Shown here piece by piece: positions 36,062 to 43,951 of a DNA stretch of 64,000 nt (positions are counted from its first letter, which is position 1; every line of letters starts with the position of its first letter). The position numbers and the translations under genes were made by a program. The notes beneath the pieces are model-generated. The model saw only the letters and a program-made list of their open reading frames with translations, was not told the origin of the DNA and made no database searches. The DNA comes from CAVPCY01 sp963770765 (GTDB lineage: Bacteria > Actinomycetota > Coriobacteriia > Anaerosomatales > PHET01), in contig CAVYQS010000005.1 in assembly GCA_963770765.1 (NCBI GenBank), forward strand, positions 254,041-318,040, in the 5' to 3' direction.

Positions 36062-38805
36062 GTGAGGTTCTACGGAGCACGGGCTCCACATCGCCTACCA
36101 CCCTCTGCCGGTGCTGCTGGTTCTCTGGCCGCTGGCCTGCGCGCTGCTGGTGACCCCGCTCGGCCGGTGGCGCGAGGACGTCCGCAACGGCTTCGTGCTG
36201 TTCGCCACCGGTGTCACGCTGCTGGGCGCCGCCGCGCTCGTCCCCCTGGTGGCTGCTGAGCACGTGATCGGCGCGACCATGCCGCTCATGATCGGCGAGC
36301 TCGTCTTCGCCGTCGATTCGTACGGGATGCTGTTCGCACTGTTCACCGGGTTCCTGTGGTTCGCCGCCACCCTCTACTCGCTCGACTACCTCAAGCATGA
36401 GATGAAGCGAGACCGCTTCCACACCGCGAGCCTGGTGGTGCTCTCGGCCATGCTCGGCGTGGTGCTCGCGGGCGATCTGATCACCCTCTACCTCTTCTTC
36501 GAGGTGCTCGGGATCACCGCGTTCCTGCTCGTCATACACACCGAGACCGACCAGGCGAAGGTCGCGGCGATCAAGTACTTCTGGATGACGGTCATCGGCG
36601 GGTTCGTACTCATCGGCGGCATCTTCCTCACCTATGCCATCGGCGGTCACGGTGCGCTGCTGCCATTGCCGCTCGAAGAGGCCACCGAGACGCTGAAGTG
36701 GGTGACGTTCGGCCTGCTCGTGCTCGGCTTCGGGGTGAAGGCGGGCATGCTTCCCGTTCACGTGTGGCTGCCCGATGCCCACCCGGTGGCGCCCTCACCT
36801 GCCAGCGCGCTTCTGTCCGGCGTGATGATCAAGGCCGGCGCGTACGGCATCTTCCGTACCGCGACCGCGCTGTTCCGTCCCCCGATCGCCGCGCAGGCCG
36901 AAGAGGCGCTGTGGCACGCCACCGCCGACTTCGGACTCGTGATCCTGTGGATCGGCATCGCCACCATGTTCATCGGCGTGGTCATGGCACTCGGCCAGAG
37001 CAACGCCAAGCGTATGCTCGCCTATCACTCGGTCAGCCAGATGGGCTTCATCCTGGTCGGGCATCGGGGCAGCCGCGTACCTCGGCACGCACGGTGCGAT
37101 GGGAATCGCAGGCGGGCTCTATCACGTGGTGAACCACGCGCTGTTCAAAGGCGCGCTCTTCCTCGGAGTGGGCGCGGTGGCGTTTCGCACCGGCGAGCTC
37201 GACATGTACAAGCTCGGCGGATTGTGGCGCAAGATGCCGCTCACCTTCGTCCTCATGCTGATCGCGGCGTTCGGCATAACCGGCGTACCGCTCTTCAACG
37301 GCTTCGTGAGCAAGTGCCTCATCCACCACGCGCTCGTCGAGGCCTACGAGTTCGGCCACCTCGCGTCCCTGGATTTCGCCGAGAAGATCTTCATGGTGAC
37401 GTGCGGGGGCACGGCGTGCTCGTTCATCAAGCTCATCGGCTTCGTCTTCCTCGGCACCGCCAAGCGGGAGTACGGACCCGAAGTGAAGGACGCCCCGCCG
37501 AGGATGCTCGTGGCGATGGGCATGCTGGCAGTTGCCATCACCGTGCTCGGTGTGCGGCCGGACCTGCTTCTCAAGGGAGTCTTCATCCCCGGCCTGCATA
37601 CGTGGGGGCTGCACGGCGACTTGCTGGAGCACTATCTGGAGGTCCAGTTCCTGAGTCCCGCCGACCTGATGTCGGTGGTCGTCACATTCGCCATCGGGGT
37701 GACGATCTTCGCGGCCGGTATGAGGTTCGGGCTCTTCCACATGCATGCACCGGCATGGTTCGGTGTCAACTTCTGGTACCTCGCGGGAGCTCGCGGGTTC
37801 GTGCGCGGCTGCGGCGCCATCCAGAGCGGCTACGAGGGTTACCTGAAGCGGCTACCGCAGGTGGTCCGCCCGGCGTTCTTCGCCACTGTCGGGCACGTGA
37901 CCAGTGGCTATCAGGAGTCGACGGATTCGGTCGTACGCGTGTGGCGAAACGTCCGGGGGCACGTTGGTCGTGCCTGGCATCGCTCGGAACGTCGCTGGCA
38001 CCGCTTGGGCGCTGGTCTTGCGACTCGCTCTCCGGAGCTGCGCGGTGAACGCTTCGTCCGGAGCGCCGCGTTCACGCTGGCTTGCGAGCGGCAGGAGTGC
38101 GTGCGTGGTGCCGTGGACACGGCCCTCGACTGGCTGCGCAAGGAGGAAGAGAACGGCGACGCGATCCGCTCCACCCTCCTCGCGCATGTCCGAGACATCG
38201 CCACCTACATGGCCGAGCAGCTGGCCGCGCATCGCTCAGAGGTACTCGAGGATCTCGCGCGGCGAAACGAGGTCGACGACATCAGCGAGTGCTTCGAGTC
38301 GGTCGTTGTCGAGGCCCGAAGCGCCTGCGATCTCGTTTCTGCGCTCGCGCTCGAACTGGGCAGGCGGAGAGCGGTCGGAGAAGACGTTTCGGACGAGCTG
38401 GCCATCGCGACCAGCGGACTGTTGAGGGAAGAGCAGTTCGCGACCCGTCTGCGCACGGCGGCCGCATCGCCGCGTCCTCCGGCGGGTGCCGAGCCGCGAG
38501 TGACGCGGGCACGCGAAGTCAGGGGCGTCAGCGAACACTCGTCCGGAGCGTCTGCCGCCAAAGGGCACGCGATGGGCATGAGCAGGGTCGAGCTTGCCGC
38601 CGGGTGGGTCGCCGACGTGGTGCGCATACTGGCCGAGGCCTCGACCCATGAACATGCGGAGCTGTTCTCGACGCGCGTCGATGCCGCCACCGTCATCGCC
38701 ACGCGCGCTCGCATCCAGCGCTATGCGCGCGACATGAGCTTCAACGTGGCGGTCATCGTGATGCTGCTGCTCATCTTGATCGCCGCGATCGCGGCGGGGC
38801 TGTAG
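36062..38805 (+). pseudogene. Antiporter large subunit 4 with long C-terminal extension, frameshifted
   Basis: A NuoL/MrpD-type subunit of about 913 residues after repair. The antiporter part (to about 37,940) contains TLYLFFEVLGITAFLLVIHT, FGVKAGMLPVHVWLPDAHPV, YHVVNHALFKGALFL and GVPLFNGFVSKCLIHHALVE. One insertion lies at about 37,062 (GGGCATCGGG where GGCATCGGG gives LVGIGAAAYLG); another is likely near 36,067, because only a GTG at 36,062 plus one deletion yields a credible start. The remaining 290 residues are a charged, helical cytosolic region ending in a single membrane helix (VAVIVMLLLILIAAIAAGL). I do not recognise that extension. It closes the antiporter operon. Confidence 0.8.
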
Positions 38806-38967
38806 GAGCGCTCGGTCGGCTCCATCACGAGACAGTGCGGCGGCGGGCGCCGGCGCACCGTGACCGATGCGGTACGATGCGATCTCGCATCGCGAAAGGG
38901 ATCGTGTGGAGCCCTGGCATTGCCGCGATGCGCAATACGCTCTCGTATCGACGAAGGGACCATCGCT

Positions 38968-40023
38968 GTGAGCCGCTTGGCAGTACCCGTCCGCTCACTC
39001 GACTGCGCCTTCTCGCTGGCGCTCGGCTTCGCCGTCGCACCTGTTGCCGCGTCCGCCGTCACAGCCAGCACGCCGCCCACGATCACGGTAGCCGCGGTCG
39101 GCGACATCATGTTCTCCGGTTCGGCGGGCCGGCTCGTGAGCGCCAAGGGTCCCAAAGCGCCGTTCACTTCTACGGCGAAGATCCTGCGCAGCGCCGACGT
39201 CACGGTTGGTAACCTCGAGACGGCGCTCTCCCGTCGTGGTGCGCCGGTGCGCGGCAAGACCTTCACCTTCCGAGGAACCCCACGTGCCGCCACGGGTCTC
39301 AAATGGGCAGGGTTCGACTTCCTGAGCCTCGCGAACAACCATGCTCGCGACTACGGCGCCACGGCCCTCAGGGACACCATCCGCACTCTCGACAGCGCCG
39401 GGATCGCCCACGCGGGCGCCGGCAAGAACCGCAAGGCGGCGTGGAAGCCCGCCATCATCGAGCGCAACGGTGCCACGATCGCGTTTCTGGGCTTCTCTCA
39501 GATCGGGCCGGGCAATTTCGCCGCGACCTCCTCGCGTTCGGGCACCGCGTACACCATGAATCGCACGGCGGTGAACAGGGCGATCAAGGCGGCCGGCAAG
39601 AAGGCGGACTACGTCATCGTCTCGTTCCACTGGGGGATCGAGAAGGACTACAGCGCGAATGCCCGGCAGGTCGCCGACGGGCGCGCGGCGATCCGCAGTG
39701 GCGCCGACCTCGTCTTGTCGCACCACCCGCACGTGATCCAGGGGGTGGAGTTCTACAAGAGGGGCCTGATCGCCTACTCCTTGGGCAACTTCGTCTTCTC
39801 ACCGGGGAGCACTCAAGGGCGTGATTCGATGATCCTGAGGCTGACACTGAGCCCCAAGGGCGTATCGAAGGTCTCGGCGGTCCCGGTTCGCATCAACTCC
39901 GGACGACCGGTCGTGCAGAAGGGTGCGGGGGCCAAGCGGATCATCCGTATCGTCAAGAGCACTTCCAAGGCACGCGGGACCCGAGTGACCCGCTCAGGAA
40001 GCATCGCGAAGCTCAAGCCGTAG
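38968..40023 (+). CDS. Secreted CapA-like metallophosphatase-fold protein
   Basis: A 351-residue protein with signal peptide (ending near AASAVTA) and a PGA_cap (CapA/PgsA) domain: AAVGDIMFSGSAGR, GNLETALSRRG, FDFLSLANNHARDYG, VSFHWGIEKDYSAN, LSHHPHVIQGVEFY and YSLGNFVFSPG, all in the right order. CapA proteins are tied to poly-gamma-glutamate or other surface polymer production; many homologues have unknown substrates. No capB/capC genes are present, so polyglutamate synthesis is not indicated. GTG at 38,968 follows GAAGGG and gives the proper signal peptide; the longer frame from 38,860 does not. Confidence 0.85.
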   Translation: MSRLAVPVRSLDCAFSLALGFAVAPVAASAVTASTPPTITVAAVGDIMFSGSAGRLVSAKGPKAPFTSTAKILRSADVTVGNLETALSRRGAPVRGKTFTFRGTPRAATGLKWAGFDFLSLANNHARDYGATALRDTIRTLDSAGIAHAGAGKNRKAAWKPAIIERNGATIAFLGFSQIGPGNFAATSSRSGTAYTMNRTAVNRAIKAAGKKADYVIVSFHWGIEKDYSANARQVADGRAAIRSGADLVLSHHPHVIQGVEFYKRGLIAYSLGNFVFSPGSTQGRDSMILRLTLSPKGVSKVSAVPVRINSGRPVVQKGAGAKRIIRIVKSTSKARGTRVTRSGSIAKLKP

Positions 40024-40077
40024 GCGGTGAATGCCGAAGGTGGCATGTGAGGCGCTCGGGTGATATAAACGCCTGAC

Positions 40078-40153
40078 GCCCCCATCGTCTAGCGGCCAAG
40101 GACGCCGGTCCCTCAGACCGGAAACGGAGATTCGAATTCTCCTGGGGGCACCA
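40078..40153 (+). tRNA. tRNA-Glu (anticodon CTC)
   Basis: Acceptor GCCCCCA pairs with TGGGGGC; anticodon stem CCGGT/ACCGG with loop CCCTCAG; encoded CCA. A TATAAA -10-like element lies at 40,064-40,069. Second glutamate tRNA of the window, here reading GAG. Confidence 0.95.
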
Positions 40154-40193
40154 TCTACAATGATGGAGTCGATTGCGGGCGACGGCGACACAC

Positions 40194-40268
40194 GGGCGAT
40201 TGGCGCAGCGGGAGCGCAGGACGTTTACACCGTCAAGGTCGGGGGTTCAAATCCCTCATCGCCCACCA
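40194..40268 (+). tRNA. tRNA-Val (anticodon TAC)
   Basis: Acceptor GGGCGAT pairs with ATCGCCC; anticodon loop TTTACAC; T-loop GGTTCAAATCC; encoded CCA. A TACAAT element at 40,156-40,161 could give it its own promoter. Confidence 0.95.
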
Positions 40269-40278
40269 TGAATGCTTG

Positions 40279-40323
40279 AAGGCCCCAGAGGACTCCATTT
40301 CGAGGAGTCCGAAGGGGCCTTTC
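40279..40323 (+). terminator. Strong terminator after tRNA-Val
   Basis: Two nested stems: AAGGCCCC (40,279-40,286) with GGGGCCTT (40,314-40,321), and GGACTCC (40,290-40,296) with GGAGTCC (40,304-40,310). It also lies downstream of the LCP gene on the other strand and could act in both directions. Confidence 0.8.
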
Positions 40324-40401
40324 CACTGGTAGGAGGCTAGACGGACGTCCTCCGAGTCCGGTCGATGGACGGCCGGGATCCGACAGCGGGGAGGCCTCCC
40401 T

Positions 40402-42183
40402 TCAGTCGCGCCCGATGATGATGAGCGCATCGGTTGGAACCTTGTGCGGATCCGGCCCATGGGAGACGCGTGCGTCGGGAAGGGATTGCTGGAGCCGAAG
40501 CCCGACGTCTTCCTTGTCGGAAGGAACGAGTATCGTGGTGTGCTCGTAGTCTCCGGATGCGGTATTGCCGATCGCAGACACCCCGAAACCGCGCCGCGCC
40601 AACAGGTAGGCCAGCCTGTTCGCTGCCCCTGGCTCGCCCGTTCCGTTCAGGACTGTGACGGAGATGTCGGCGGGGGCGGGCAAGAAGCGGTCGCCCCGCT
40701 CCATGGCAGTGAGCAGGTCTTCCTTGCGCTCGGGGTCGACCACGACCACCGGCGATCGCCACTCTCCGGTGAGTGTCGCCGAGGAGATGTCCATGGGATT
40801 GGCGACCATGACGCCGGTAGCCAGACGCAACAGCGTGCCTGGATCCATGTCGGTCCGCACGTGGTCACCCGCGGTTGCGACCGCCGCCGGCAACCGCGAA
40901 AGACCGCGCGGAGACATGAGCGTACGCGCCAACGCCTTCATGAAGAGCTGCTGGTTGCGAACCCGCCCGAAGTCGGCGTCTCGGTACTGCCTGCTCCTGA
41001 TGAACGTCAGGGCGTGTTCGCCGTCGAGCCTTTGACGACCGGCGGCGATGTAGTGCGCGCGCCTTCCGGGGCTCGCCGATGCCGCCTCTCGATCGTCGAT
41101 CTCGGAGGGCACGTCGATCGTGACCCCGCCCAGTGCGTCGACCATCGCCGAGAGACCACGGAAGTCGATCTCGACATAGTGGTGCATCGGCACACTCGTG
41201 AGGCGCTCGACCGCGTCTACCAGCAGGGGTGCGCCTCCTCTCGAGTACGCACCGTTCAGCTTAGCCGTGGGTATCTCAGCGAACGATCGCATCAGGCGAT
41301 GCTCTGATGCATCCGGCCTGCGGAACAACATGGAAAGGAGTCGCGACTCCAGGTCCTCGACTCTGTTGATGTCGACTTCGTGCATGACTCCGGGCCACGG
41401 ACTTGTGTCGTTGCGATGGCTGTCATGAATGGAGACGTGCAAGTGCGTGTCATGAGGCTCGGTCCCACGGTAGTCACGCCACTGCCATCCCGACTCGGCT
41501 GAGAAGTAGCGCCCGTCAAAGATGGCGTACTTGACTCTCGGGTCCCTGCTGCGGCGGATGCGCTCAGCGATGTATCCGCAGTCCGTGCCTCTGGCGGGAT
41601 CGTGAGTGAGGTCGAACGCGTTTCCCCAGCGGTGATCAGAGAGCGGGTTCTGGGCGTTGTGCGCGTCGCTGGCGCAGATTCCGTCCGACGCCGTCCGACG
41701 CCCCGGCTGCTTCAGGGTTGCCTGTCTTAGCGCGGACTGCGCGGCGGGCGCCGGAGAGCATGTCTCGCTCTTCAGTCCGATGTTGGTGTCACGTGGAAGC
41801 GACAGCAGCCAGATCCGGCGCTGCAGGGGGGCGATTCGAAGTAGCATGACGGTGTCGGCGCGCGTGCGCCCTCGGACAGTCCTGTCCACTCCTGCGATGA
41901 GAACGTTCGTTGGCTCGAGCAGGCCACGTGGGCTGAGCGCGGCAGTCAGCTCGTCTCCGGCCGGTGGATCGATCCTCATCTTGGAGACCGAGTAGGCCGC
42001 CACCGTGAGCGGAACGCAGAGAAGCGCGCACACCAAGATACCGACGACGACCACCGTGCGATTCGGTCGTCGGTGCGGTGATGCGAAGACGCTCTCTGGT
42101 CCCGTTTCGGGCAACTGACACCTCGTTCGACTAAGGGGCGCTCGAGCCTGTCGAAGCAGTCGGCTCGCTGCTCGCCATGGCAC
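40402..42183 (-). CDS. LytR-CpsA-Psr protein with an inserted M15-type peptidase domain and LytR_C domain
   Basis: A 593-residue type II membrane protein (helix about 43-64). LCP enzymes attach glycopolymers to peptidoglycan. The LCP domain starts with NVLIAGVDRTVRGRTRADTV and SLPRDT (R131, D132), then is interrupted at about 140-265. It resumes with KLNGAYSRGGAPLLVDAVE, IDFRGLSAMVDALGGVTIDV and the catalytic-type FIRSRQYRDADFGRVRNQQ. The insert carries SDHRWGNAFDLTHDP (H184, D191) and HDTHLHV (H247, H249), the zinc-ligand pattern of M15/endolysin-type peptidases. Residues 504-592 are a LytR_C domain. The proposed start overlaps the upstream gene by 53 bases, so a later start such as TTG at 42,114 is possible. 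Confidence 0.85.
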   Translation of the reverse strand: MPWRAASRLLRQARAPLSRTRCQLPETGPESVFASPHRRPNRTVVVVGILVCALLCVPLTVAAYSVSKMRIDPPAGDELTAALSPRGLLEPTNVLIAGVDRTVRGRTRADTVMLLRIAPLQRRIWLLSLPRDTNIGLKSETCSPAPAAQSALRQATLKQPGRRTASDGICASDAHNAQNPLSDHRWGNAFDLTHDPARGTDCGYIAERIRRSRDPRVKYAIFDGRYFSAESGWQWRDYRGTEPHDTHLHVSIHDSHRNDTSPWPGVMHEVDINRVEDLESRLLSMLFRRPDASEHRLMRSFAEIPTAKLNGAYSRGGAPLLVDAVERLTSVPMHHYVEIDFRGLSAMVDALGGVTIDVPSEIDDREAASASPGRRAHYIAAGRQRLDGEHALTFIRSRQYRDADFGRVRNQQLFMKALARTLMSPRGLSRLPAAVATAGDHVRTDMDPGTLLRLATGVMVANPMDISSATLTGEWRSPVVVVDPERKEDLLTAMERGDRFLPAPADISVTVLNGTGEPGAANRLAYLLARRGFGVSAIGNTASGDYEHTTILVPSDKEDVGLRLQQSLPDARVSHGPDPHKVPTDALIIIGRD

Positions 42184-43897
42184 GGAGCTCCTTCCCCGTG
42201 ATCAGATACGCGCGTATCGGCTTTGGATCGCCTACGGCAGAGTAGCCGTACTGGTAAGCGATGGGGACGCCAAACACCAGGCTCGGCTCGCGAGCGGCCG
42301 CGAGCCTCTTCGCGAGCCCGCCGTAGTGGAATCGCAAGGACGCATCCTCAATGACGAGGAGCCTATCGCCGTCGTCGATGTACGCGCTCATGTCGTCGAC
42401 ATAGGCCACACCTGCGCCCCACGTCGTGTTGCGCAGGTGGAAGTAATAGGGCCAAGGGAGAGCGGAGATGATGGTGGCATCTCGTGGCACTCTGGATTCC
42501 AGACCGGCGGCCACCTCGGCAGGGTAGGCCGTGGTCAAGAACGATGCCTGCGCCGGCCGGCCCGAATCGCGCGCCTGCCAGCCAACTGACGCGATGAACA
42601 CCAGCATCCCCAGTGTCAGTGCCCACGCAGCGGCGTTCTTGTACCGAGAAGTCAGAGGTACTCCGGAGGACATCAGGCGCTGATACAGGAGCCCGGTTGA
42701 ACCCGCCACGGGCACGAGCAGCGGCAAGATGTGAATCAGGTAACGGGACTCCCGTGGTTCGGCCCAGAAGTAGACACCCAGCAGAGTGAGTCCTGCGCCC
42801 AGCAGCGCGACGCCTGTGTCCGCGCGGCGGCTCTTTGCGAGCAGGTATGCCCCCGGAATGATGCCTACGAGCACGGCCGGATCGCGGAGGGCGAATCTGG
42901 CCAGACCCACATAAGGGCTGACCCCGGCGGCCTGCGTCACGACTCGTTCGGCGCCCCAGAGCGCGACGAAGGTCGAGGCCATCAATACGAGGAGCGTAGT
43001 CGTGCCCGTTCTGGAAGCCCGGCTCGACGCGCTCCGAGCCTCCGCCCGTCGGCTGAGGTAGAGCACGCCGGCGGCGACGAGGCCTGCGGCAGCTATCACG
43101 GGGAGCAGGTTGGTGAGGATCCGGCTGCTGAAACTCGAGGGCGGGAACCAGGCAGCAGCGACGGCGGTCGTCAGGAAGGCGCACATGGCTGCCGCAGTGG
43201 CGAACCGGGTGCGAGTCCATCCCCATCGTCTGTGAGCGAGCCATGCCAGGAACGGCAGTGCGACCAAGTACGTGGGGCGCGACAGAAGCAGCAGCGTCAC
43301 GATGGCGCCGACACCCAAGTCACCGATGTTCGCCCAGCGATCGGGACGGTTCACTGCGATCAGGGTCAAGAGCAGGAAGGCGAGCAGGATCGAGATGGAA
43401 TCGCTCATGATGAAGCCGGACCAATACGTGATGCCGTACGAAGTGGCCACGAGCGTCGCTGCCACGAGTCCGGAGGCCCGCGAGTCGATGAGCCTCTTGG
43501 TGGCGAAGTACGCCGCCGGGACGCTCGCGATCGCACAGACCGCGCTGACCGCGTGCCCCGCCTGTTCAGAGCCGAAACCCAGCGCGAGGGCCAGGGCGAC
43601 TGCCGCAGGGTACGTCGTCTTCATCGATGCGTAGCCGGGCGGCGGGAACGGCATCCCGCCTGGCCCCAAGGTCCCGGCCGGGTGCAGGTGGTCACGGATG
43701 TTCTCGGCTATCAAGAGGTAGTAGTAAGAGTCGGGGTAGATGAAGAACCCATACTGGTTCGCGACCTTGCCGAAGGCGGCGAATGCCGTCAGCACGACCA
43801 GAGCCGCCCCCACAGCGATCGATGACTTCGAAGGCCTATGTACTCGACAGCTGCCGCGGGTCTTTAGCATGATGACGAGGATTGTATCGGAAGACAT
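42131..43897 (-). CDS. Polytopic membrane protein, probable GT-C-type glycosyltransferase
   Basis: A 588-residue protein with about a dozen hydrophobic segments. The first extracellular loop contains FFIYPDSYYYLLIAENI, with the acidic residue expected of lipid-linked-sugar GT-C enzymes (PMT/GT39-like), and WAEPRESRYLIHILPLLVP resembles the later conserved loop of that group. A soluble C-terminal part of about 130 residues follows. It probably glycosylates surface molecules from polyprenyl-phosphate sugars; acceptor unknown. It lies just upstream of the LCP gene on the same strand, consistent with wall glycopolymer work, and is divergent from the DD-carboxypeptidase gene. Confidence 0.65.
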   Translation of the reverse strand: MSSDTILVIMLKTRGSCRVHRPSKSSIAVGAALVVLTAFAAFGKVANQYGFFIYPDSYYYLLIAENIRDHLHPAGTLGPGGMPFPPPGYASMKTTYPAAVALALALGFGSEQAGHAVSAVCAIASVPAAYFATKRLIDSRASGLVAATLVATSYGITYWSGFIMSDSISILLAFLLLTLIAVNRPDRWANIGDLGVGAIVTLLLLSRPTYLVALPFLAWLAHRRWGWTRTRFATAAAMCAFLTTAVAAAWFPPSSFSSRILTNLLPVIAAAGLVAAGVLYLSRRAEARSASSRASRTGTTTLLVLMASTFVALWGAERVVTQAAGVSPYVGLARFALRDPAVLVGIIPGAYLLAKSRRADTGVALLGAGLTLLGVYFWAEPRESRYLIHILPLLVPVAGSTGLLYQRLMSSGVPLTSRYKNAAAWALTLGMLVFIASVGWQARDSGRPAQASFLTTAYPAEVAAGLESRVPRDATIISALPWPYYFHLRNTTWGAGVAYVDDMSAYIDDGDRLLVIEDASLRFHYGGLAKRLAAAREPSLVFGVPIAYQYGYSAVGDPKPIRAYLITGKELRAMASSEPTASTGSSAP

Positions 43898-43951
43898 GCT
43901 CGGTGCAGTGCCGACCCAGCGTGGCGAGACCCCCAGGAGTCAGTCACCCCG

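Noticed and set aside
32100..37062. Programmed ribosomal frameshifting in the antiporter genes
   Set aside because: No slippery heptamers or downstream pseudoknots recur at the break points, and the sites differ in sequence; random indels explain them better.
38968..40023. Poly-gamma-glutamate capsule synthesis from the CapA-like gene
   Set aside because: capB and capC are absent, and CapA-like proteins are common without capsules.
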